From Microtetraspora glauca (GTDB lineage: Bacteria > Actinomycetota > Actinomycetes > Streptomycetales > Streptomycetaceae): a stretch of DNA of 64,000 bases. The notes under the pieces are model-generated. The model was not told where the DNA came from. It saw only the letters and a program-made list of their open reading frames with translations, and made no database searches. Shown here piece after piece: positions 32,968 to 41,164 of this stretch. Where the stretch lies: positions 73,707 to 137,706 of the forward strand of contig JOFO01000014.1 of assembly GCA_000721275.1 (NCBI GenBank). The letters run 5' to 3'. A program made the translations under genes and the position numbers. Every line of letters begins with the position of its first letter. Within the stretch, counting starts at the first letter, position 1.

Positions 32968-33447
32968 TCATTCTTCTGCGTCGGCCAGACCGTGCTCGTA
33001 CGCGGCGAGGGTGTCGATGAACATCCGCCGTTCGGCCGGTCCCAGCGGGGCGAGGGCCGCCCGCCAGGCACCGGCGCTGCGGCCGAGCCAGCCGTCGATG
33101 GCGCTCCTGCGCTCCTCCGCGATCGACACGATCTTGCGCCTGCGGTCGGCGGGGTCCTCGTGCCGCTCCAGGACCCCCTTCTTCGCGAGGTCCCCCACCA
33201 TCAGGCTGACGGTGGTGGGCGCCACCCCCAGCCGCGCGGCCAGTTCGTTGACGCTCTGGGGGCCGTCGAAGAGGAGGTACGCGAGCAGGGAGAGGTGACG
33301 GGGCGCCAGCGTCAGCGACGCCAGCTCCTCCGGCACCTTGATGCGCTTGACCCGCCCCACCATCCGGGGCATGAGCAGCAGCAGCGTCCGGACGGCGTCG
33401 TCGACGTCCGGACCGGTGGCGCCGCTCGCCCCGCGGTCGGTTGACAC
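32968..33447 (-). CDS. MarR-family regulator
   Basis: This 159-aa protein has the MarR winged helix: LTLAPRHLSLLAYLLFDGPQSVNELAARLGVAPTTVSLMVGDLAKKGVLERHEDPADRRRKIVSIAEE, flanked by dimerisation helices. The GTG at 33447 has GGAGGG 7 nt upstream. It is divergent from the nitroreductase-hemerythrin gene, with a perfect palindrome between them that is probably its operator, so it likely represses both itself and that gene. The signal could be nitro/phenolic compounds or oxidative stress, by analogy only. Confidence 0.92.
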   Translation of the reverse strand: MSTDRGASGATGPDVDDAVRTLLLLMPRMVGRVKRIKVPEELASLTLAPRHLSLLAYLLFDGPQSVNELAARLGVAPTTVSLMVGDLAKKGVLERHEDPADRRRKIVSIAEERRSAIDGWLGRSAGAWRAALAPLGPAERRMFIDTLAAYEHGLADAEE

Positions 33448-33467
33448 CCTGGACCCTCCGATTTAGC

Positions 33468-33484
33468 TTTGCTTTCAAAGCAAA
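33468..33484. promoter_or_regulatory. Perfect 17-bp palindrome, predicted MarR operator
   Basis: TTTGCTTTCAAAGCAAA has perfect 8-bp arms around a central C. It stands out as A+T-rich in a GC-rich region, midway between the divergent MarR start (33447) and the fusion gene start (33523), overlapping the probable promoters. Confidence 0.8.
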
Positions 33485-33522
33485 TAGATCTGTCGTGATC
33501 GATGCTACCGGAGGGCTCCGCC

Positions 33523-34374
33523 ATGTCCGCGTTCAACCAGCAGGTCATCGAGGAGTTCCGGGCCCACGGAGGCCGCGTGGGCGGCATGTTCGAGGGCGCG
33601 GACCTGCTCCTGCTCACCACCCGGGGTGCCCGCAGCGGGCGGGACCACACGACGCCCGTGGTGTACGTACGGGACGGGGCGCGGCTGCTGGTGTTCGCGT
33701 CGAACGGCGGCGCGGACCGCCACCCCGCCTGGTACCACAACGTGCGCGCCGCCCCGCGCGTGCTGGTCGAGATCGGCACGCCGGAGGGGACGATCGACCG
33801 CTTCGAGGCGGAGGCCGTGCCGGCCGAGGGCGCCGAGCGCGACCGGCTCTACGCCGAACAGGCCCGCCGCGACCCGGCGTTCGCCGCCTACCAGGCGGGC
33901 ACCGCGCGGACGATCCCGGTCGTCGTCCTGCGCCGGGTCGCCGGGATCGCGGACCCGTCCCGGCACGCGGCGATCGCCGCGCACCTCGTGAAGGTGCACG
34001 ACGAACTGCGCGCCGAACTGGCAGCGCTGCGGAGCGGTCCGCTCGGCGCCGGGCAGCGCCTCCCCGACGGGCTGGCGCGCCACTGCCTCGCCTTCTGCGG
34101 GGCCCTGCACACCCATCACACCAGCGAGGACGGCGTCTTCGACCTCTTCCAGGAACAGTTCCCGGAACTCACCGAGGACCTGGACCGCATGCGCGCGGAG
34201 CACCGCCGGGTCGCCCGCGCCCTCACCGAGCTGGAGGCCCTGCTCACGTCCGGCCCGGCGCCGGAGGTCCTGCGCGCGGAACTCGACCGGATCGCCGCCG
34301 ATCTGGAGGAGCACTTCGCCTACGAGGAGGCCCGGCTGCTGCCGGTCCTCACCCGCCAGGCGCCCACCGCGTGA
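33523..34374 (+). CDS. Fusion: F420/deazaflavin-dependent nitroreductase (DDN) domain plus hemerythrin HHE domain
   Basis: This 283-aa protein has two domains. Residues 1-142 match the DDN nitroreductase family (LLLLTTRGARSGRDHTTPVVYVRDGARLLVFASNGGADRHPAWYHNVRA), which uses reduced F420. Residues 150-283 form a hemerythrin four-helix bundle with likely di-iron ligands H159, H196/H198, E202, H227, H264 and E268 (VKVHDEL, LHTHHTSED, RAEHRRV, LEEHFAYEEARL). The pairing suggests reduction or detoxification coupled to O2 or NO binding. GGAGGG precedes the ATG. The divergent MarR gene and the shared palindrome suggest induction by a reactive or aromatic compound. It ends 4 nt before the convergent DUF5709 gene. 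Confidence 0.88.
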   Translation: MSAFNQQVIEEFRAHGGRVGGMFEGADLLLLTTRGARSGRDHTTPVVYVRDGARLLVFASNGGADRHPAWYHNVRAAPRVLVEIGTPEGTIDRFEAEAVPAEGAERDRLYAEQARRDPAFAAYQAGTARTIPVVVLRRVAGIADPSRHAAIAAHLVKVHDELRAELAALRSGPLGAGQRLPDGLARHCLAFCGALHTHHTSEDGVFDLFQEQFPELTEDLDRMRAEHRRVARALTELEALLTSGPAPEVLRAELDRIAADLEEHFAYEEARLLPVLTRQAPTA

Positions 34375-34378
34375 GCGC

Positions 34379-34903
34379 TCAGGTGCCGCCGGACCCGTCG
34401 TCCTCGGCGCCGTCCACCGCCGTGTCCACGTGCATCGCGGCCTCCTCCGCCGGGGCGGTGCCGTCGTCGCGGCCGACGTCGCGGGCGACCGCCCGGTCCA
34501 TGTGCCCGCCCCGCGCGGCCTCCGGCACCAGACGGCCCGCGCGGGTCGCGCCGGCCTCCGCGTCCACGGGCTCGCCCGCGCCCTCGGGCAGGTCGCCGAT
34601 GCCGTCGTCGGCGGCCGGCGGCACCTCCGGCTCGTCCGGCACCTCCTGGCGGAGGCGCTCGTCCAGCGACTCGCCCTCCCGCTGCTCGCGCTGCGTGGTG
34701 CCGTGGCCGGTGACGGCGCGGGGGCGTTCGGGCGGGGAGTAGCCGGGGACGGTCATGTCGTCGACGGGGTCGGTGCCGAGCGCGTTGTCCGGGTCGAGCT
34801 CGCCGGAGGGTCGGTTGTCGGCGTCCGAGTGGGTGGGCTGGTAGACGTCGTCGGCGCGGCCTTCGCCCTCACCGGGCGTGGCCGGCTGGTCGGCGGGGGA
34901 CAT
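34379..34903 (-). CDS. DUF5709-type acidic protein
   Basis: This 174-aa, highly acidic and probably disordered protein has recurring motifs typical of DUF5709: DDVYQPTHSDADN, DNALGTDPVDDMTVPGYSPPERPRA and ESLDERLRQEVPDEP. There is no membrane segment, signal or catalytic motif. Such proteins are common in streptomycetes, often near stress genes, but have no known role. It is convergent with the nitroreductase-hemerythrin gene (4-nt gap) and lies downstream of the DUF6480 gene on the same strand. Confidence 0.8.
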   Translation of the reverse strand: MSPADQPATPGEGEGRADDVYQPTHSDADNRPSGELDPDNALGTDPVDDMTVPGYSPPERPRAVTGHGTTQREQREGESLDERLRQEVPDEPEVPPAADDGIGDLPEGAGEPVDAEAGATRAGRLVPEAARGGHMDRAVARDVGRDDGTAPAEEAAMHVDTAVDGAEDDGSGGT

Positions 34904-35038
34904 CGCGGCTCCTTTCGTGGTCTCGTGATCCGTCGTGCGTCGGTGCGGGACGGTCGCGAGTCGGTTGTTCGGTCGGGTCGGTGCGTCGGACGGGGATCGG
35001 TGCGCCGGCCGCGGGTCGCCCGGCTCGTGGCGCGCGCG

Positions 35039-35308
35039 TCAGTCGGTCGCGAGGACGATCGCGTACACGAGGAAGAAGAGGGCGACCAGGACGACGACCA
35101 CCCACAGCGCCACCATGGGGCCCTTCGTCCAGCCGCGGCTCAGTGGGCGGTACGGTCCGGTCGCCGTGCCTGTGCCCGATTCCGCCGGGGGCGTCTCGCC
35201 CGGGCTGACGCCGCCGCCGGCGGCGGGGTCGCCGCGGGGGTCGCCGCCCCGGGTTCCGTCGGGGGCACGCCAGGGGGTGGGGTCGGGGTTGCTCGGGGTG
35301 GTGCTCAT
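35039..35308 (-). CDS. DUF6480-type small membrane protein
   Basis: This 89-aa protein has a proline/glycine-rich soluble part (SNPDPTPWRAPDGTRGG, GGGVSPGETPPAES) and a single C-terminal transmembrane helix (GPMVALWVVVVLVALFFLVYAIVLA). This is the usual form of DUF6480. The function is unknown. Its neighbours, 135 nt downstream the DUF5709 gene and 264 bp upstream the acyl-CoA synthetase stop, give no clear hint. I see nothing else supported in the flanking spacers. Confidence 0.75.
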   Translation of the reverse strand: MSTTPSNPDPTPWRAPDGTRGGDPRGDPAAGGGVSPGETPPAESGTGTATGPYRPLSRGWTKGPMVALWVVVVLVALFFLVYAIVLATD

Positions 35309-35572
35309 GGCTTCCGTCTTCCTGGGACGAGGGGGTGCGGGGATCGCGGGCGCGGGGGCGCGCCACCGAGTCCCCGGCCGTGGCCCGCGGCCCGCCGGGG
35401 CCGCCGGTCACCGGGAGCGCCTCCGCCGGGGCTCGTCATGTCCCGCGACTTGCCGCTCCGGCCCGTCCGAAACCGGATCCGGCCCGGTGCTCCTGTCGGA
35501 GCCCGGGCCGGTCGCGTACGGTGGCGGTCCGGCTACGGTGCGCCGACCCCCTCTCCCCTCTTCTCCGCCCGC

Positions 35573-37126
35573 TCAGAGCGGGCGCTCGTGCCCCTCCCAG
35601 TACGGGTCGCGCAGGCGGCGCTTGTAGAGCTTGCCGTTCGGGTCGCGGGGCATGGCCGGGATGAAGTCGAGGGACTTCGGGCGCTTGAATCCGGCCAGGT
35701 GCCCGGCGCAGTGGGCCAGGATCTCCGCGGCGAGCTCCGGCCCCTCCGCGTACCCCTCGGCGGTCTCGACGACCGCCTTCACCTCCTCGCCCCAGTCGGC
35801 GTGCGGCACCCCGAAGGCGGCGGCGTCGGCGACGGCGGGGTGGGCGAGGAGCGCGGCCTCGATCTCGGCGGGGTAGATGTTGACGCCGCCGGAGATGATC
35901 ATGTCGATCTTGCGGTCGCGGAGGTAGAGGTACCCGTCCTCGTCGAGGTAGCCGAGGTCGCCGACGGTGAAGAAGTCGCCGACGCGGCTCCTCGCCGTCT
36001 TCGCCTCGTCCTTGTGGTACTGGAATCCGCCGGTGTTCATCTTCAGGTAGACGGTGCCGAGCTCGCCGGGCGGGAGGCGGTTGCCGTCGTCGTCGAGGAC
36101 GGCGAGCTCGCTGATCGGCCAGGCGCGGCCCACGGTGCCGGGCCGCTTCAGCCACTCCTCGGCGGTGGCGAACGCGCCGCCGCCCTCGCTGGCCGCGTAG
36201 TACTCCTCCACGCACCCGCCCCACCAGGCGATCATCGCCCGCTTGACGTGTTCGGGGCAGGGCGCGGCGCCGTGGAGGGCGTGCCGCATCGAGGAGACGT
36301 CGTAGCGGGCGCGGACCTCCTCGGGGAGGGCGAGGAGCCGGTGGAACTGGGTGGGGACCATGTGGGTGTGGGTGCAGGCGTACGTGTCGATCAGCCGCAG
36401 CATCTCCTCCGGCGCCCACTTGTCCATGACGACCAGCGGATGTCCGATGTGCAGGGCCGCGGCGGCGAACTGGAGGACGGCCGTGTGGTAGAGCGGCGAG
36501 CAGACCAGGTGCGTGTTCCCGTCGAACGGCCGGATGCCGAAGATGCCGAGGAAGCCGCCGAGGTGGGACTCCTCGGGGAGCCGGCCGGGCAGCGGGCGGC
36601 GGATGCCCCGGGGTCGGCCCGTGGTGCCCGAGGTGTAGTTCATGACCCAGCCGAGGGTCCGGTCGGCGGGCGCCGACTCCGGCCGGCCGTCGAGGAGTTC
36701 GGCGTACGGGCGGAAGCCGGGCACCGCGCCGACCGCGTACCGGTGGCTCGGCGGGAGGCCCGCTCCGTCGGCGGCGGCGACGGCCGCCTCGGCGAAGCGC
36801 TCGTGCGCGAGGAGCACCTTGGCGCCGGAGTCGGCGACGATCCAGGCGATCTCGGCGCCCACGAAGTGGTGGTTGACCGGGACGAGGTAGAAGCCGGCCT
36901 GGGTGGCGGCGAGATGGGCGGTGAAGAACTCGGCGCCGTTGGGGAGGACGACGGCGAAGGCGTCGCCGCGCTCCAGGCCGGCCGCGCGCAGGCCGTGGAC
37001 GAGGCGGTTCGCGGCGGCCAGCAGCCGGCCCGCGGACCACTCCTCGCCGTCGGGCGCGACGAGCACCGTGCGGTCGGGGTCGGCGGCGGCCTGCGCCCAG
37101 AAGCCGTTGGGGGGCGTGCCGTTCAC
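35573..37126 (-). CDS. Acyl-CoA synthetase, second gene of the nitronate monooxygenase pair
   Basis: This 517-aa adenylate-forming ligase has MNYTSGTTGRPRGIRRPLPG, YYAASEGGGAFAT in the A5 position, VGDFFTVGDLGYLDEDGYLYLRDRKIDMIISGGVNIYPAEIE and the catalytic Lys in MPRDPNGKLYKRRLRDPYW. The start is the GTG at 37126, which overlaps the upstream stop as GTGA and has GGAAGGAG upstream, so translation is coupled to the nitronate monooxygenase. The pair is probably under the palindrome at 38275-38291, matching that of the crotonase/FadD19-like locus; a related substrate pool is therefore inferred. Confidence 0.9.
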   Translation of the reverse strand: MNGTPPNGFWAQAAADPDRTVLVAPDGEEWSAGRLLAAANRLVHGLRAAGLERGDAFAVVLPNGAEFFTAHLAATQAGFYLVPVNHHFVGAEIAWIVADSGAKVLLAHERFAEAAVAAADGAGLPPSHRYAVGAVPGFRPYAELLDGRPESAPADRTLGWVMNYTSGTTGRPRGIRRPLPGRLPEESHLGGFLGIFGIRPFDGNTHLVCSPLYHTAVLQFAAAALHIGHPLVVMDKWAPEEMLRLIDTYACTHTHMVPTQFHRLLALPEEVRARYDVSSMRHALHGAAPCPEHVKRAMIAWWGGCVEEYYAASEGGGAFATAEEWLKRPGTVGRAWPISELAVLDDDGNRLPPGELGTVYLKMNTGGFQYHKDEAKTARSRVGDFFTVGDLGYLDEDGYLYLRDRKIDMIISGGVNIYPAEIEAALLAHPAVADAAAFGVPHADWGEEVKAVVETAEGYAEGPELAAEILAHCAGHLAGFKRPKSLDFIPAMPRDPNGKLYKRRLRDPYWEGHERPL

Positions 37127-38232
37127 GATCCGCTCCTTCCGGCGATCCGGTTGATCCGGTCGACGGCCTTCTCGAAGCCGCGGGTCAGCTCGTCGACGAC
37201 CTGCTGGACGCCGCGTTCGGAGGTCATCCGGCCGACGATCTGCCCGACGGGCGTGCCGAGCAGCGGGTCGATCTCGTACTTCTGGATCCGCGAGACGGCC
37301 TCCGCGACCAGCAGCCCCTGGAGCGGCATGGGCAGCGGGCCGGGCCCGGCCGGGTCGTCCCAGGCGTCGGTCCACTCGGTGCGGAGCTGGCGGGCCGGCT
37401 TGCCGGTGAGCGCGCGGGAGCGGACGGTGTCGCCGGAGCCGGCGGCGAGGAGCTTCGCGGTGAGGGCGCGCGAGTGGAGTTCGGCCTCGGTGGTGGTGAG
37501 CCAGATCGAGCCGAGCCACACGCCCTGGGCGCCGAGCGCCAGGCCGGCGGCGATCTGCTCGCCGCTGCCGATGCCGCCGGCGGCGAGCACGGGCAGCGGG
37601 TCGACGGCGTCCACGACCTCGGGGGTGAGCACCATGGAGGCGATCTCGCCGGTGTGGCCGCCGGCCTCGTACCCCTGGGCGACGACGATGTCGATGCCGG
37701 CCTCGGCGTGGCGGCGGGCGTGCCGGGCGCTGCCGGCGAGGGCGGCGACGAGCACGCCGTGCTCGTGCGCGCGGGCGACGACGTCCGGCGGCGGCGAACC
37801 GAGGGCGTTGGCGAGCAGCTTGACGGGATAGCCGAAGGCCACGTCGAGCTGGCTGCGGGCGACCTCCTCCATCCAGCCGGTGATCCGCCAGCCCGACGCC
37901 TCGCCGTCGGCGAGTTCCGGCACGCCGTGCCGGGCGAGGACGGACCGGACGTACTCCCGGTGCCCGGCGGGGATCATGGCCTCGACGTCGGCCTCGGTGA
38001 CGCCCTCGACCTTCTTCGCGGGCATCACGACGTCGAGCCCGTAGGGCCGTCCGCCGGTGTGCTTCTGCATCCAGTCGAGGTCGCGGGCGAGGTCGTCCGG
38101 GGCGGTGTACCGCACCGCGCCCAGGACGCCGAAGCAGCCGGCCCGGCTGAGGGCGGCGGCGACCGCGGGGAAGGGCGTGAATCCGAAGATGGCGTGCTCG
38201 ATCCCCAGTGTGCGACTCAGCTCCGTCTCCAT
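37123..38232 (-). CDS. Nitronate monooxygenase family FMN protein (NPD-like)
   Basis: This 369-aa TIM-barrel flavoprotein has IEHAIFGFTPFPAVAAALSRAG at the start, the FMN/active-site block DIVVAQGYEAGGHTGEIASMVL (with the family His) and VLAAGGIGSGEQIAAGLALGAQGVWLGSIWL for phosphate binding. Class-I enzymes oxidise alkyl nitronates such as propionate 3-nitronate. In actinobacteria many members sit with acyl-CoA genes and may act on other substrates (for example as enoyl-type FMN reductases); the true reaction is uncertain. The ATG at 38232 is 43 bp from the palindromic operator. First gene of a two-gene coupled operon. Confidence 0.88.
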   Translation of the reverse strand: METELSRTLGIEHAIFGFTPFPAVAAALSRAGCFGVLGAVRYTAPDDLARDLDWMQKHTGGRPYGLDVVMPAKKVEGVTEADVEAMIPAGHREYVRSVLARHGVPELADGEASGWRITGWMEEVARSQLDVAFGYPVKLLANALGSPPPDVVARAHEHGVLVAALAGSARHARRHAEAGIDIVVAQGYEAGGHTGEIASMVLTPEVVDAVDPLPVLAAGGIGSGEQIAAGLALGAQGVWLGSIWLTTTEAELHSRALTAKLLAAGSGDTVRSRALTGKPARQLRTEWTDAWDDPAGPGPLPMPLQGLLVAEAVSRIQKYEIDPLLGTPVGQIVGRMTSERGVQQVVDELTRGFEKAVDRINRIAGRSGS

Positions 38233-38274
38233 GGGCGCAGGATGCCGCAGCCGGTCGGGGGAGGGAAGAGGTTT

Positions 38275-38291
38275 TCTGATGCAGCGTCAGA
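38275..38291. promoter_or_regulatory. 17-bp palindromic operator before the nitronate monooxygenase operon (copy 2 of 2)
   Basis: TCTGATGCAGCGTCAGA has 8-bp arms with one mismatch around a central A. Aligned to 12261-12277, the flanks are also shared: GTTTTCTGA on the left, GTCAGATT on the right, with identical spacing. Two near-copies 26 kb apart in front of acyl-CoA genes argue for a common regulator. Confidence 0.7.
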
Positions 38292-38429
38292 TTTCTGGTC
38301 GCGCGTCCGCCGGGCCGGTGCGGGGAGGGGCGGTGCGGGAGTCGGTGCGGGCCGGGAGGGGCCGGGTGCGGGAGGGTGGAGGGGTACGGGCCCGCGCGTG
38401 GCCGTGGTCAGGGGTACGGAGGCGGCCGG

Positions 38430-40112
38430 ATGGGCGAGGCGGGGCGCGGGCGGCCGGGGGGCGTCCTGCGGTGGGGCACGGCGGCGGAGGCCGGGCTGCT
38501 GGAGCGGGAACTGGAGGGCATGGTCGAGGACGTACGGGCCTTCCTGGGGCCCTCGCCGGTGCGGCCGTGGTGCGCGGGGGCGGTGCTGCTCGCCGGGCGG
38601 GGCCGCACGGTGGCGCTGCACCGGGCGGTCGGCTGGGCGGCGCGCTGGGCCGCGTACGACGAGAGGAGCGACACCGGCGTCGAGCTCGCGCCGGCGGAGC
38701 GGGTCCCGATGACCCCGGACACCGTCTTCGACCTCGCCTCCCTCACCAAACTGTTCACCGCGCTGCTGGCGGTGCGGCAGGTGGAGCGGGGCACGCTGGA
38801 GCTCGGGGAGCGGGTCGCCGCGTACCTGCCGGAGTTCGGCCGGGCGGGGAAGGAACGGATCACGGTACGGCAGCTGCTCGCCCACACCTCGGGGCTGCGG
38901 GCGGAGCTGCCGCTGTACGAGGCGCCGGACCGGCAGGGGCGGCTGCGGATGCTGTGGGAGGAGGCGCCGCTGGACCCGCCGGGCACGGCCTACCGCTACT
39001 CGGACCTCAATCTGATCGCGCTGCACCTGCTCCTGGAACGGATCACCGGTCACGGTCTGGAGAGGCTGCTCCACGACGAGATCACCGCTCCGCTCGGGAT
39101 GCACCGCACGCGTTTCGTCCCGCCGCTCTCGTGGCGGGCGGAGACGGCCGCCACGGAGGACGCCCGCCGGCCGTGGGCCCGGCTCGACCGGGGCATGGTC
39201 CGGGGCGAGGTGCACGACGAGAACGCGTACGCGATGGGCGGCGTCGCCGGCCACGCCGGCGTCTTCTCCTGCGCCCGCGACCTCGCGGTCCTCGCCCGCA
39301 CGCTCCTCGACGGCGGCGCGTACGGCTCCGTCCGCGTCCTCTCCCCTGCCTCCGTCGGCCTCCTCCTCACCGACGTCAACCAGGACTTCCCCGGCCACGC
39401 GCACGGCCTCGGCTTCGAACTGGACCAGCGCTGGTACATGGGCGCCCTGTCCGGGCCCCGCACCGCCGGCCACACCGGTTTCACCGGCACCAGCCTGGTC
39501 ATCGACCCCGACAGCGACACGTTCCTGATCCTGCTCGCCAATGCCGTCCACCCCGTCCGCACCTGGCGCTCGGGCTCGGCCCCGCGGGTGGCGGCGGCGC
39601 GGCGCCTCGCCCGCGCCGTCCCGGTCCGCCCGCCGGCCGGCACCGGGCCCACGGCCTGGTTCTCCGGCATGGCGGCCCCCGGCGGCGCCACGCTCACCCT
39701 CCCCCCGGTGCCGCCCGGCGCGGCCCGCCTCAGCTGCCTCCTCTGGTGGGACACCGCCCCGGGCACCGACCGCCTCACCCTGGAGACGACCACCGGCACC
39801 CCGGCCGGATGGCACCCGCTCCCCTTCGCCACCGCCCCCGCCGAGGGGCCGGGCGACCCGGTCCCGCACCCGGACGGCACCGCCACCGGCTGGTCCGGCC
39901 GCCGCTGGCACCGCCTCACCGCCGCCCTCCCCCCGGCCCCCGGCCCGCGCGTCCGCTTCCGGTACGCCACCGCCTCCGCCGCCGTCGGGCGCGGCGTCTA
40001 CGTCACCGCCCTGCGCGTCCTCGACGCGACCGGCCGGCCCCTCTTCGACGAGTCCCGCCCGGCCGACGCGGCCCGCGTCGACGCGGACGGCTGGCACCGC
40101 TCGGCGGACTGA
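38430..40112 (+). CDS. Serine beta-lactamase-fold hydrolase (class C/esterase type) with C-terminal beta domain
   Basis: This 560-aa protein has a penicillin-binding/beta-lactamase fold at about residues 40-390: SxxK is FDLASLTKLF, the second motif is YRYSDLN (Tyr), and the KTG-like triad is HTGFTG. A C-terminal region of about 170 residues, proline- and threonine-rich with alternating strands, is probably a carbohydrate-binding-like sandwich. Relatives act as esterases, D-amino-acid peptidases or transpeptidases rather than antibiotic lactamases. I see no clear export signal, which suggests a cytoplasmic or unusual location. The ATG at 38430 has GGAGG 8 nt upstream. It is convergent with the LysR gene (21-nt gap). 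Confidence 0.85.
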   Translation: MGEAGRGRPGGVLRWGTAAEAGLLERELEGMVEDVRAFLGPSPVRPWCAGAVLLAGRGRTVALHRAVGWAARWAAYDERSDTGVELAPAERVPMTPDTVFDLASLTKLFTALLAVRQVERGTLELGERVAAYLPEFGRAGKERITVRQLLAHTSGLRAELPLYEAPDRQGRLRMLWEEAPLDPPGTAYRYSDLNLIALHLLLERITGHGLERLLHDEITAPLGMHRTRFVPPLSWRAETAATEDARRPWARLDRGMVRGEVHDENAYAMGGVAGHAGVFSCARDLAVLARTLLDGGAYGSVRVLSPASVGLLLTDVNQDFPGHAHGLGFELDQRWYMGALSGPRTAGHTGFTGTSLVIDPDSDTFLILLANAVHPVRTWRSGSAPRVAAARRLARAVPVRPPAGTGPTAWFSGMAAPGGATLTLPPVPPGAARLSCLLWWDTAPGTDRLTLETTTGTPAGWHPLPFATAPAEGPGDPVPHPDGTATGWSGRRWHRLTAALPPAPGPRVRFRYATASAAVGRGVYVTALRVLDATGRPLFDESRPADAARVDADGWHRSAD

Positions 40113-40133
40113 GGAACGCGTCACGAGCGACGG

Positions 40134-41051
40134 CTACGGCACGCCCGGGCCGGGGGTCGCGGCGGCGCGGAGGGCGGTGAGCACGGGCTGGATGAGGGGG
40201 TGGTCCTCGGCGCCGCGGCGGACGGCCGCGAAGACGCGCCGGGTCGGCGCGACGCCGTCGACGGACCGCACCACGACGTCCGTGAGGTCCATGCCGCGCA
40301 GCGCCGAGCGGGGCACGAGCGCGGCGCCCGCTCCGGCGGCGACGAGTGCGACGACGGCCCGGAAGTCGTCCGAGACGTGCTCGAAGCGGGGCGCGAAACC
40401 GGCGTACTCGCAGGCCAGGACCGTCACGTCGTGGCACGGGTTGCCCGCCGACTGGCCGATCCAGGCGTCCCGGGACAGGTCGGCGAGCGCGACGCCGTCG
40501 ATGCCGGCGAGCGCGTGGCCGGGCGGGAGCACCACGTCGAAGGGCTCCGCGTAGAGCGGCACCCGCGTGAGCCGGTCGTCGTCCTCGCCGGGCGCGCCCC
40601 GGTACTCGACGGCCACGGCCACGTCCACCTGCCGGTCCAGCACCATCAGCAGGCTCTCGTCGCCCTCGGCGTCCCGCACCCGGACCCGGATGCCGGGGGC
40701 GCCGGCCGCGAGACCGGCGATGGCCGGGGCGACGACGAGGCCGATGCCGGTGGCGAACGCGGCGACCGTGACGGTGCCCGCCTCGCCGGAACCGTACGCG
40801 GCGAGCGCCGCCTCCGCCCGCTCCAGCTCGGCCAGCACGGCGTTGGCGTGGCTCAGCAGGATCTCGCCGGCCGGCGTGAGCCGGACGCCCCGGGCGCCGC
40901 GGTCGACGAGCCGGTGGCCGGTCTCCTGCTCCAGCGCGGCGAGCTGCTGGGAGACGGCGGAGGGGGTGAGGTACAGCGCGGCGGCCGCCGCCGTGACCGT
41001 GCGGTGGTCGGCCACCGCGCGGAGGATGTGCAACCGCCGTGCTTCGATCAT
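40134..41051 (-). CDS. LysR-family transcriptional regulator
   Basis: This 305-aa regulator has an N-terminal helix-turn-helix (RRLHILRAVADHRTVTAAAAALYLTPSAVSQQLAALEQETGHRLVDRGARGVRLTPAG) and a periplasmic-binding-like effector domain (about 90-295). The ATG at 41051 has GGGAG upstream. It lies 113 nt after the kbl stop on the same strand, so it could regulate tdh-kbl or the convergent hydrolase; there is no divergent partner, which is unusual for LysR genes. The effector is unknown. Confidence 0.9.
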   Translation of the reverse strand: MIEARRLHILRAVADHRTVTAAAAALYLTPSAVSQQLAALEQETGHRLVDRGARGVRLTPAGEILLSHANAVLAELERAEAALAAYGSGEAGTVTVAAFATGIGLVVAPAIAGLAAGAPGIRVRVRDAEGDESLLMVLDRQVDVAVAVEYRGAPGEDDDRLTRVPLYAEPFDVVLPPGHALAGIDGVALADLSRDAWIGQSAGNPCHDVTVLACEYAGFAPRFEHVSDDFRAVVALVAAGAGAALVPRSALRGMDLTDVVVRSVDGVAPTRRVFAAVRRGAEDHPLIQPVLTALRAAATPGPGVP

Positions 41052-41164
41052 GCGCCCAGTCTCCCAGGCCGCGGACGGGACTCGCGCCCGCGGCCGGGGA
41101 GACGGGACCCGGGCCCCCCGGTGCGGCAGGCGGGCCCGGGCTCCGGGAGCCCCGGCCCGGAGGG

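Noticed and set aside
35309..35572. Possible small gene between the DUF6480 and acyl-CoA synthetase genes
   Set aside because: Only arginine/proline-rich short frames without ribosome sites; probably promoter and terminator DNA.
38430..40112. Antibiotic-resistance class C beta-lactamase
   Set aside because: There is no clear signal peptide, the triads are SLTK/YSD/HTG, and an extra C-terminal domain is present; this fits the broad esterase/peptidase relatives better.
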